Shown: piece by piece, positions 1 to 6,887 of the stretch
Numbering within the stretch: position 1 is the first letter of the stretch
How the letters are laid out: each line of letters starts with the position of its first letter
Assembly: GCA_028287035.1 (NCBI GenBank)
Contig: JAQBQL010000106.1
Span: forward strand, 1 to 64,000
Source of the DNA: Labilithrix sp.
Lineage (GTDB): Bacteria > Myxococcota > Polyangia > Polyangiales > Polyangiaceae
Length of the DNA: 64,000 nt
Direction: 5' to 3'
The notes under the pieces: generated by a model
What the model was told of the DNA's origin: nothing
Database searches by the model: none
The model's input: only the letters and a program-made list of their open reading frames with translations
Position numbers and translations under genes: made by a program

Positions 1-161
1 GGGCCGGCCGCGTCGAGCGGCGCGACCGCTGCATCGCCGGCCGAGGTCGTCCCGGCGTCCACGGCGTCGGCGGACGAGGAGCTGCACGCGGCGTGCGCCG
101 AGAGGAGGGCGAGGGCGAGGACCGCGAGAGCCGGCGTGGAGCGGTGAAGGGCGCGAGACAT
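1..161 (-). CDS. Lipoprotein, N-terminal fragment (cut by window edge)
   Basis: Only the first 53 codons lie in the window. The reading frame opens at an ATG (159-161) preceded by a clear purine-rich ribosome binding site, AGAGGAGGGG. It gives a basic start, a hydrophobic stretch and a lipobox ending AHAAC, followed by Ser-rich and then Ala/Asp-rich linker, the normal layout of a myxobacterial surface lipoprotein. It lies 39 bases downstream of the ketosynthase-like gene on the same strand, so it may be the last gene of that operon. Function cannot be told because the mature domain is outside the window. Confidence 0.6.
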   Translation of the reverse strand, partial: MSRALHRSTPALAVLALALLSAHAACSSSSADAVDAGTTSAGDAAVAPLDAAG

Positions 162-200
162 CGCCCCTCCTCTAGCGCGTTTCCGCGCGCCGGCCAGCGC

Positions 201-1439
201 TCAGGCGTGCGCGCGCATCACGACCGCCGAGGCGTTGCCGTAGTAGCCGATGGTCGTCACCACGATGACGCGAACGCGCGGCGGAGCGGCCCCGCACACG
301 AGCAGATGCGGCGAGACGGGAGTGCCGCCGAGCCACGCGAGCGAGGCCGCCATCGCGAGCGCGCCGCCCGCGCCGAGCGTCTCGCCGAGCGCGAGCTTGG
401 GCGCGACCACCGGTACGTCGCCGAGGACCTGCCTGACCGCTGCGAGCTCCGCGCGGTCGAACCGCGCCATGCCCGCGAGGCTCGCCACGACGAGGTCGAC
501 CTCGGAGGCGACGATGCCCGCGTCCTCGAGGGCCGAGGTGATGGCGCGCTGCACGGCCTCGCGTGAGGCGACGATCAGCGCGTGCGCTTCGGTCGCGACG
601 AAGGACGTCCCGTACCCGGCCACCACGCCGAGCACCCGCGCGCCGCGCGCCGCCGCGACCTCTGGCTCCTCGAGCACCATGAACGCCGCGCCCTCGCCGA
701 GCCGGGTCTCGTTGCCACCGCCGAGCGTCGCCTCGGCGGAGCCCTCGCGGCTCGACGGCGGCGGCGGGATGGTCCCCGAGGCGCCGCTCGAGGGGGCGAG
801 CATCCCGAGCTTCTGGAACGCGAGGAAGATGAGCTCGCTCATCGCCTCGCCGCCGCCGGTGAGGATGGCGTCGGCGCGGCCGGTCTCGAGGAACACGTCG
901 GCGCACGCCACGGCATCGAGCCCGCCGCAGTTGCCGTCCGACACGCTCACGTTGAGCGCGCGGAGGTCCTCCCAGATGCTCACGTACCCGCTCGCGCTGT
1001 TCGAGACCGTGTTCGGGAACTTCGCCGGGTTGATGTACCGCGCGTCCTCGAGCTGCGCGACGCGATCGAGCTCGGCGATCGCCTCGAGGCTGCCGTACGC
1101 GTTCGAGCAGCACACGCCGACGCGCTCCGGCGAGAGCTGCGCCCAGGCGTTGTCCTTCTTCAGCCCCGCGTCGTGGAGGGCGAGGCGCGCCGCGACGACC
1201 AGCAGCTTGGTGAGCCGATCGAGGGTCCGCAGGCCCTTGTCGCCGAGCACCTTGGTCGGGTCGAAGCCCGGCACCTCGACGACCGACGCCTCCGGATACT
1301 TCGACGTGTCGAAGCTCACGATCGGAGCGGAGGGCAGGGTGGCGAGCCGGCGCGCGCCCGCGAGCTCCTCGAAGAAGGTGGCGGTGCCCGTGCCGAGCGC
1401 GCACGCGATGCCGAGCCCGGTGACGTGACGAGGATGCAT
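201..1439 (-). CDS. Degenerate beta-ketoacyl-ACP synthase (KS-beta-like)
   Basis: A 412-residue thiolase-fold ketosynthase homologue starting MHPRHVTGLG. The nucleophile position is kept (C171 in DGNCGGLDAV), and the following TGGGEAM strand matches KAS I/II. The two histidines that complete the catalytic triad are missing: where the family has AHGTGT this protein has VVASLAGMARFD (around 317-328), and where it has K..GH..GA it has PKLALGETLGAG (347-358), so the second His is Glu353. Its ATG overlaps the stop of the upstream intact ketosynthase (TGATG), implying coupled translation and a heterodimer. This is like KS-alpha/KS-beta (chain length factor) pairs, except that classical chain length factors lose the Cys rather than the His residues. 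I infer a structural or chain-length role rather than independent condensation. Confidence 0.85.
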   Translation of the reverse strand: MHPRHVTGLGIACALGTGTATFFEELAGARRLATLPSAPIVSFDTSKYPEASVVEVPGFDPTKVLGDKGLRTLDRLTKLLVVAARLALHDAGLKKDNAWAQLSPERVGVCCSNAYGSLEAIAELDRVAQLEDARYINPAKFPNTVSNSASGYVSIWEDLRALNVSVSDGNCGGLDAVACADVFLETGRADAILTGGGEAMSELIFLAFQKLGMLAPSSGASGTIPPPPSSREGSAEATLGGGNETRLGEGAAFMVLEEPEVAAARGARVLGVVAGYGTSFVATEAHALIVASREAVQRAITSALEDAGIVASEVDLVVASLAGMARFDRAELAAVRQVLGDVPVVAPKLALGETLGAGGALAMAASLAWLGGTPVSPHLLVCGAAPPRVRVIVVTTIGYYGNASAVVMRAHA

Positions 1440-2704
1440 CAGGCCGGCACGCGCGCGGCCGCGGGAGCGCGCCGGCTGAACGCGAGGTCGGGCAGGACGA
1501 AGGGCCGCGCCAGACACGTCACCGAGTTGTAGCCGCCGAACGCGAGCGAGTTGTTGAGCACGATGTCGTGCGCGCCGGCGCGGGCGGTGTTGGCGACGAC
1601 GTCGACGTCGCATTCCGGATCGGGCGTCTCGTACCCGATGGTGGGCGGGTACACGCCCTTCTCGAGCGTCATGATGCAGCCGATCGCCTCGAGCGCGCTG
1701 GCGGCGCCCATGCAGTGACCCAGCATGCTCTTCATGCTGGAGATGGGGACCTTCCGGCCGCCGAAGATGTCGCGCATCACCTTGGACTCGGCGGCGTCGT
1801 TGTGCTTCGTGCCGGTGCCGTGCGCGTTGACGAAGTCGATGCGGTCGGGATCGATGCCCGAGCGTTCGATGGCCTGGCGCATCGCGCCGATGCTGCCCGC
1901 CGCGTCGGGATGCGGCCGGGTGATGTGGTACGCGTCGCAGGTCATGCCGTGGCCGCCGACCTCGGCGAGCAGCTGGCCCGCCTGCCGACGCACCGCATGC
2001 GCCTCGCTCTCGAGCACGAGGATGCCGGCGCCCTCGCCGAGGATGAGGCCCTGCCGATTGAGGTCGAAGGGCTGGCACTTCTGCGGCGCCATCGCGGCGA
2101 GCCGCACGAAGCCGCTGTACTGCAGCTCCTGGAGCATCTCGGCGGCGCCGGTCACCACGATGTCCGCCTTGCCGGAGCGAATGAGATCGGCGGCGAACCC
2201 GATGGCGTAGTTGCCGGCGGCGCACGCGGCGGGCAGCGTGAGCACGCGTCCCTCGGAGCCGATGGCGCGCGCCACGTGGATGGGAAGGAGCGTCGAGCCG
2301 TACTTCGGGATCATCGCCCGCCGCACCGCCGCCGCGCCCTTGTGGATGTACGTGTGGTCGAGATCCCCGAGCACGTCGGCCTCGCCCATCGTCGTGCCGA
2401 GGACCACCGAGGCGCGCGGGCCCTTCAGCGTGTCGGGACCGAGCCCCGCGTCGGCGATGGCCATGCGCGCCGCCGCGAGCGCCATCTGCGAGCACCGGCC
2501 CATGCGCCGCGTCTCGAGCGCGGTGAGGTGGTCCTTCGCGTGGAAGGCCTTCACCTCGCCGGCGAGATCACGACCGAGGTTGGCGACGTCGAACGCCTCG
2601 ACCGGCGAGATGCCGCTCCGCCCGGCGGCGAGCGCATCGAAGAACGCGGCCTTGCCGAGCCCGATGGAGCTGACCACTCCGACCCCGGTGATGAACACGC
2701 GCAC
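1439..2704 (-). CDS. Beta-ketoacyl-ACP synthase, intact (KAS II / KS-alpha type)
   Basis: Condensing enzyme that would extend an acyl chain with malonyl-ACP in the cytoplasm. With the GTG start at 2704 the protein is 421 residues beginning VRVFITGVGVVSSIG, the usual KAS N-terminus. An in-frame TTG at 2740 would add 12 unconserved residues and is less likely. The triad is complete: C161 (LPAACAAGNYAIG), H295 (NAHGTGTKHND) and H330 (KSMLGHCMGAA, with K325). It is first in a two-gene operon with the His-less paralogue and is divergent from a fatty acyl-AMP ligase with two ACPs, so it probably serves a dedicated lipid or polyketide pathway rather than housekeeping fatty acid synthesis. The exact product is unknown. 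Confidence 0.9.
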   Translation of the reverse strand: MRVFITGVGVVSSIGLGKAAFFDALAAGRSGISPVEAFDVANLGRDLAGEVKAFHAKDHLTALETRRMGRCSQMALAAARMAIADAGLGPDTLKGPRASVVLGTTMGEADVLGDLDHTYIHKGAAAVRRAMIPKYGSTLLPIHVARAIGSEGRVLTLPAACAAGNYAIGFAADLIRSGKADIVVTGAAEMLQELQYSGFVRLAAMAPQKCQPFDLNRQGLILGEGAGILVLESEAHAVRRQAGQLLAEVGGHGMTCDAYHITRPHPDAAGSIGAMRQAIERSGIDPDRIDFVNAHGTGTKHNDAAESKVMRDIFGGRKVPISSMKSMLGHCMGAASALEAIGCIMTLEKGVYPPTIGYETPDPECDVDVVANTARAGAHDIVLNNSLAFGGYNSVTCLARPFVLPDLAFSRRAPAAARVPA

Positions 2705-2930
2705 GGCCGGCTCATAGCGCAAGTCTGCGCTGGCGGGCAATGTCGCGGCGCTCGGGTCTCGACGCGGTGCCCCGAGGGAATTTCAGTTATTGATCGCATG
2801 GTTGAACCAGTTGCGTCATGCGTAGAAGGGTTCGCATTGCGCGGCGTCCTACGCACCCGGACGTACGGTGACTTCCGTGCAGTACGCGCCTTGCGCAAGG
2901 CCGCCGCACGAAGTACAGAGCCGCCCGCCC
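2705..2930. promoter_or_regulatory. Divergent intergenic region of the ketosynthase/FAAL locus
   Basis: About 226 bases separate the ketosynthase start from the FAAL start and must hold both promoters. This is one of the less GC-rich parts of the window. It contains an odd-centred 11-base palindrome, TGGTTGAACCA, at 2799-2809, a plausible operator. I see no convincing -35/-10 pair. The FAAL frame is open back to a GTG at 2868, so part of this region could be coding if that start is used. Confidence 0.4.
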
Positions 2931-4697
2931 ATGATGGACCCGAAGCACGTCGCGCCGACCCTGGCCGAGGCCATCCGCCAGCTCGGCAGGCTGGGAGGCG
3001 GGAACGAGCGCGGATTCGTGTTCGTGCGGCCCGACGGCACCGAGCGGTTCTGCTCGTTCGTCGAGCTGTGTGACCTCGCCGAGCGCCGCGCCGCCGACTT
3101 CCACGCGCGCGGCCTCGTCAAGGGGGACCGGCTCGCCATCGTGGTACCGGAGCCCGACGAGTTCGTCCTGTCGTTCCTCGGGGCGGTCATGGGCGGCATC
3201 GTGCCGGTGCCCATGGTCCCGCAGCTCTCGTTCAAGAACGTCGAGACCTACCACGACACGATCGCGCACATCGCCTCGGCGTCTGGCGCGAAGATGATCC
3301 TCACGACGGAGACGACGAGGCCGTACGTCGAGCCGGTCCTGCCGCGCGCCACGGGCCTCCAGGGCGTCATCACCGCCTCCGAGCTGAAGGGGGACAACGG
3401 GAAGGTCGACGTCACGGTGTCGCCCGAGGACCTCGCCTTCCTCCAGTTCACGTCGGGGTCGACGTCGCGGCCCAAGGGCGTCGTGGTCACGCACCGGAAC
3501 CTCGCGTGGAACAGCGAGAGCTTCATGATCCACGGCCTCCAGAAGGACTCGTCCTTCGACAAGGGCGTGAGCTGGCTGCCGCTCTTCCACGACATGGGGC
3601 TCATCGGCTTCGTGATCGGGCCGCTCTTCACGAACATCCCCGTCGTGTTCATGCCGACCGCCAGCTTCGTGCGGAACCCGCGCATCTGGCTCGACAAGAT
3701 CCACCAGCACCGCGGCACCATCACGTACGCCCCGAACTTCGCGTACGCCCTCGTCTCGAAGCGCCTCAAGGAGAAGGACGTCGCGTCGCTCGATCTCTCG
3801 AGCCTGCGTCGCACCGGGTGCGGAGCCGAGCCGATCCAGGCGAAGACCTTGCGTGAGTTCGCAGAGAAGCTCGCGCCCGCCAAGTTCGACCCGCGCAGCT
3901 TCCTGCCGTCGTACGGGATGGCCGAGGCGACGCTGGCCATCACGTTCGTGCCCGTCGACAGCGGCGTCCGCAGCGACGTGGTCGAGAAGGCGTCGCTCGA
4001 GCAGAGCAAGGCGGCGCCGGTCGCGCAGGCCGACGTGGCGCGCCGGGCCGAGGGCACGACCCAGGAGCTCGTGAACTGCGGGCACGCGTTCCCGGCCCAC
4101 GAGATCGCCGTCGTCGACGAGCACGGCAAGCGCCTCGGCGACCGCGAGATCGGGCAGATCATCACGCGCGGCCCGAGCGTCGCGAAGGGCTACTACGAGG
4201 AGCCGGAGCTCACCGCCGACGCCTTCAAGGCCGGCCCGGACGGCGAGACGTGGCTCTACACCGGCGACCTCGGGTACCTGGTCGGCGGCGACGTGTTCAT
4301 CTGCGGGCGCCTGAAGGACATGATCATCGTGCGCGGCCGCAACTTCTATCCGAGCGATCTCGAGTGGGCTGTGAGCGAGCTGCCCGGTGTGCGTCGTGGC
4401 AACGTCGTCGCGTTCTCGGTGGACGTGAACGGCGAGGAGCAGCTCGTCGTGACCGCCGAGGGGATGTCCTCGGAAGCGGAGTCCGTGAAGTCCGCCATCG
4501 CGCAGCAGATCGTCGCGGATTTCTCCCTCACGCCGCACGACGTTCTCGTCGTTCCGCAGGGCACATTGCCGAGAACGTCGAGCGGCAAGCCTCAGCGGCG
4601 CAAGACCCGCCAGCTGTATCTGGACGGCACACTCGCGCGCGCACGGAGCGTGCAAGGTACCGGCGCAACGCCCGAGGACGTGACCACGGGCGCGTAG
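2931..4697 (+). CDS. Fatty acyl-AMP ligase (FAAL)
   Basis: Adenylates a carboxylic or fatty acid with ATP and hands it to an acyl carrier protein. At 588 residues it has normal FAAL length. Adenylation motifs are clear: FTSGSTSRPKG (173-183, phosphate loop), FHDMGLIG (219-226), GAEPIQAKTL and PSYGMAEATL typical of FAALs, TGDLGYL (444-450), and a C-terminal SSGKPQR with the catalytic Lys at about 553. The GAEP and YGMAEATL context groups it with FAALs rather than CoA-forming ligases. I chose the ATG at 2931, with a second at 2934, because the earlier GTG at 2868 adds residues outside the family. Two free-standing ACP genes follow within 290 bases, the obvious acceptors. The substrate is unknown. 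Confidence 0.93.
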   Translation: MMDPKHVAPTLAEAIRQLGRLGGGNERGFVFVRPDGTERFCSFVELCDLAERRAADFHARGLVKGDRLAIVVPEPDEFVLSFLGAVMGGIVPVPMVPQLSFKNVETYHDTIAHIASASGAKMILTTETTRPYVEPVLPRATGLQGVITASELKGDNGKVDVTVSPEDLAFLQFTSGSTSRPKGVVVTHRNLAWNSESFMIHGLQKDSSFDKGVSWLPLFHDMGLIGFVIGPLFTNIPVVFMPTASFVRNPRIWLDKIHQHRGTITYAPNFAYALVSKRLKEKDVASLDLSSLRRTGCGAEPIQAKTLREFAEKLAPAKFDPRSFLPSYGMAEATLAITFVPVDSGVRSDVVEKASLEQSKAAPVAQADVARRAEGTTQELVNCGHAFPAHEIAVVDEHGKRLGDREIGQIITRGPSVAKGYYEEPELTADAFKAGPDGETWLYTGDLGYLVGGDVFICGRLKDMIIVRGRNFYPSDLEWAVSELPGVRRGNVVAFSVDVNGEEQLVVTAEGMSSEAESVKSAIAQQIVADFSLTPHDVLVVPQGTLPRTSSGKPQRRKTRQLYLDGTLARARSVQGTGATPEDVTTGA

Positions 4698-4723
4698 TGC
4701 GCTTCGCAGTCGAAACGAGAAAC

Positions 4724-4966
4724 ATGCAGCGTACAGAGTTACTTGAAGTGTTCTCGCGAACCGCGAGCGATGTGGCGGAGAAAGAATTCGCCAACGTCCG
4801 CGAGTCGACGAGCATCAGTGAGCTCGGGATCGATTCTCTCGGCATGCTCGAGATCATCGGGTCCCTGGAACGTGAGCTGAAGATCCACATCCCGGATGAA
4901 GCGCTCGCAGGTATCCAGACGGTCAAGGACTTGCTCAACGCGGTCGAAGCGCGTCAGAGCGCATAG
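4724..4966 (+). CDS. Acyl carrier protein 1
   Basis: An 80-residue phosphopantetheine carrier. The attachment serine is S38 in ELGIDSLGMLEI, followed by the acidic helix II that docks partner enzymes. It starts 26 bases after the FAAL stop and 17 bases before a second ACP gene. Its base composition is noticeably less GC-rich than its neighbours, which is common for small acidic ACP genes and not in itself evidence of transfer. It is probably loaded by the FAAL upstream and used by the divergent ketosynthase pair. The ATG at 4724 is preceded by a weak purine tract (ACGAGAAAC). Confidence 0.9.
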   Translation: MQRTELLEVFSRTASDVAEKEFANVRESTSISELGIDSLGMLEIIGSLERELKIHIPDEALAGIQTVKDLLNAVEARQSA

Positions 4967-4983
4967 GTAGAGGGAAACGCTCA

Positions 4984-5235
4984 ATGTCGAATTCGATGAA
5001 AGAAGAGCTGCGGGCGCTGATTGCCGAGATCGCCGAGATGGACGAGATCCCGGACGACAAGGCGTTCAAGGACCTCGGCATCGACTCGATGATGGGAGTC
5101 GAGATCGTCGCGGCGATCGAGCGCAAGTACCAGGTGAAGATCGACGACTCCGAGCTCACCCAGGTGACGACGCTCAACAACTCGATGGCGCTCGTCGAGA
5201 AGAAGCTCGAAGGCCGGCTCAACGCCGTCGCGTGA
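4984..5235 (+). CDS. Acyl carrier protein 2
   Basis: An 83-residue carrier with attachment serine S35 in DLGIDSMMGVEI. It differs clearly in sequence from the first ACP, so the two probably carry different intermediates, for example starter and extender chains; this is inference. The ribosome binding site is AGAGGGA, 7 bases before the ATG. The last codons of the gene (5221-5234) are repeated immediately downstream with one mismatch (5235-5248), a local tandem duplication spanning the stop codon. Confidence 0.92.
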   Translation: MSNSMKEELRALIAEIAEMDEIPDDKAFKDLGIDSMMGVEIVAAIERKYQVKIDDSELTQVTTLNNSMALVEKKLEGRLNAVA

Positions 5236-5260
5236 ACGCCGTCGCCTGAGCGCTGCGCTC
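5221..5260. repeat. 14-base tandem duplication and weak hairpin after ACP2
   Basis: The unit AACGCCGTCGCGTG at 5221-5234 recurs as AACGCCGTCGCCTG at 5235-5248. It is followed by the inverted repeat GAGCGC-T-GCGCTC (5248-5260). There is no T-run, so the hairpin is only a weak candidate terminator between the convergent ACP2 and 5283-5648 genes. Confidence 0.5.
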
Positions 5261-5282
5261 GGCGACTCGGCGCGCGTCGCAC

Positions 5283-5648
5283 TCAGCGCGCGTCGAGGTG
5301 ACGGAGGGCGACCTCGAAGCCGGCGCGTGCCTGAGGAGCGAGATGGAAGCTGGCGATGCCCATGAGCATCGCCGCGACCAGCCAGACGCCGAGCGGCACG
5401 TCGTCGGCGAGTGGCTTCGGTCTCCGCGGCAGCGAGAGCGGCTCGACGCGCTGGCGTAGCACCTCGTCCTTCGACCGGAAGTGCGGGACGGGCAGCCGCC
5501 GCTCGCGTGGCCGCGTGTCGGCCAGGCCGGTGAGCGCGCCGCGCTGCATGACGTGCGTGTCGAGGTCCTCGTCGGCGGGCGACGGCTGCGCGCGCACGCT
5601 CTCGTCGAAGCGGATCGACCGGGGGCTACGGGGGAGATCGAAACCCAT
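5283..5648 (-). CDS. Small single-pass membrane protein, unknown
   Basis: A 121-residue frame from ATG 5648. The first 80 residues are polar and Arg/Pro-rich. They are followed by one hydrophobic segment (about 85-104, VPLGVWLVAAMLMGIASFHL) and a short charged tail. This suggests a C-terminally anchored inner-membrane protein with a cytoplasmic domain. I recognise no family. It is convergent with ACP2 and is followed, on the same strand across about 120 bases, by nothing until the outer-membrane gene upstream. Third-position GC bias supports coding. Function unknown. Confidence 0.55.
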   Translation of the reverse strand: MGFDLPRSPRSIRFDESVRAQPSPADEDLDTHVMQRGALTGLADTRPRERRLPVPHFRSKDEVLRQRVEPLSLPRRPKPLADDVPLGVWLVAAMLMGIASFHLAPQARAGFEVALRHLDAR

Positions 5649-5768
5649 CCACCCGGGTGCTCAGCACGTGCCATACCACATGTCGCACTCGTGAATTAGC
5701 CGTCTTTGTGGGGCTCGGCGAGTGGCGACCTGGGTCGTTCGATCCCCGGGCCCTGCGCCTTCGCGGCC

Positions 5769-6839
5769 TCACTCGGTGACCGGCGCGAGCGCGGGCGGAG
5801 GCGGGCAGCCGCGCCCCGGGCCAGGAGCGTCGTCGCCGGGGAGGTCCGGGCATGCGTCGTCGCGGTCGACGATCCCATCGCCGTCGCGGTCGACCGGCGC
5901 GCCTGCCGCCGCGGTCGACCACTCGACCGACAGCACCCCGCGCACGTCGGGTGAGCCGAGCCCGCCGACGAGCCGCGTTCCGATGCCCGCTCCGAAGGTG
6001 AAGTGGCCGCGCGTGACGTGCGATCCGAGGAGCCCCTCGATGGGCGTGTGCTGCTTCTCGAGCACGCTGCCGAAGGTCGTCGACCCGGAGAGCTCGGGAC
6101 CGACGGTGACGTCGCGGAGGACCTGGTAGCCGGCGGCGAGCGACGCATTCAGCTCGCCGTGGACGTCGACCCCGGCGATCGCGGCGACGTCCTCGCGGCG
6201 GTACATGTACCCGGCACGCGACGCGATGGTGATCGCGCCGAGCCGCGCCGCCCCCGAGACGCGCACCGCGAACCGGATGGCATCGTCTCCCGCGTAGTCG
6301 GCTCCGGACCCCGTCGGCAGGTAGGCCGAGACGCCGACCGCGAGGACCGCGCCGTCGACGTCGGGCCGGCTCTCTCCGAGCACGCGAAGGTCGAAGCTCG
6401 CGCGGAGGTCGCCGAGCCGTGGTGATCCCGGCGCGCGGTAGTCCTTGCGATCGAGCGAGACGTCGCGCCCGCTCTGCAACACGAGCGGCAGGTCGAGCGC
6501 CAGGCGGGCGCCCGGCGCGAGCACGAGCGAGGCGCCCGGATGGATCCACAGCGCGTCGCTGACGAGCTCGGACGCGACCGGATCGCTGCCGCTCTGGCGA
6601 AACGTGCGGAGGCCGTGCGCGTACGAGAACACCGCGCCCGTGGTGAGACGCTGGTCGCCGTCGAGCTCGAGCGAGTCGGCGACGAAGAAACGACTGCCGC
6701 GCTCCGCGGGATCGAAGCGCTCGAGCAGCGCCTGCGCGCAGGCCTGGCGCGGCGCGCCCGCGAAGGTCAGCAGAGCAGCCAGGGCAGGCACGGCGATCCG
6801 CGCGAGCGCACGCCGCGCATGGCGGGACGCGTGATGCAT
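5769..6839 (-). CDS. Outer-membrane beta-barrel protein with type-3 (calcium) repeat
   Basis: A 356-residue exported protein. A signal peptide (about 1-35, basic start then PALAALLTFAGAP) precedes alternating beta-strand sequence typical of a barrel. Near the C-terminus it carries DRDGDGIVDRDDACPD, a thrombospondin type-3, Asp-rich calcium motif, then a Pro-rich tail. In OmpA-like myxobacterial proteins this repeat normally leads into a peptidoglycan-binding OmpA domain. Here the protein stops instead, so it lacks the cell-wall anchor. I chose ATG 6839 over 6845 because an AGG element lies six bases upstream of 6839. It is divergent from ileS with only 48 bases between, so the promoters must overlap. 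Confidence 0.75.
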   Translation of the reverse strand: MHHASRHARRALARIAVPALAALLTFAGAPRQACAQALLERFDPAERGSRFFVADSLELDGDQRLTTGAVFSYAHGLRTFRQSGSDPVASELVSDALWIHPGASLVLAPGARLALDLPLVLQSGRDVSLDRKDYRAPGSPRLGDLRASFDLRVLGESRPDVDGAVLAVGVSAYLPTGSGADYAGDDAIRFAVRVSGAARLGAITIASRAGYMYRREDVAAIAGVDVHGELNASLAAGYQVLRDVTVGPELSGSTTFGSVLEKQHTPIEGLLGSHVTRGHFTFGAGIGTRLVGGLGSPDVRGVLSVEWSTAAAGAPVDRDGDGIVDRDDACPDLPGDDAPGPGRGCPPPPALAPVTE

Positions 6840-6887
6840 GCTCATCCTGTACCAGAGACCGCGAACCCCTGGTAAAAGCCACCTACG

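Noticed and set aside
2868..2930. GTG start of the FAAL gene at 2868
   Set aside because: It would add 21 residues not seen in FAALs, rich in Arg/Pro/Cys. The paired ATGs at 2931/2934 fit family length.
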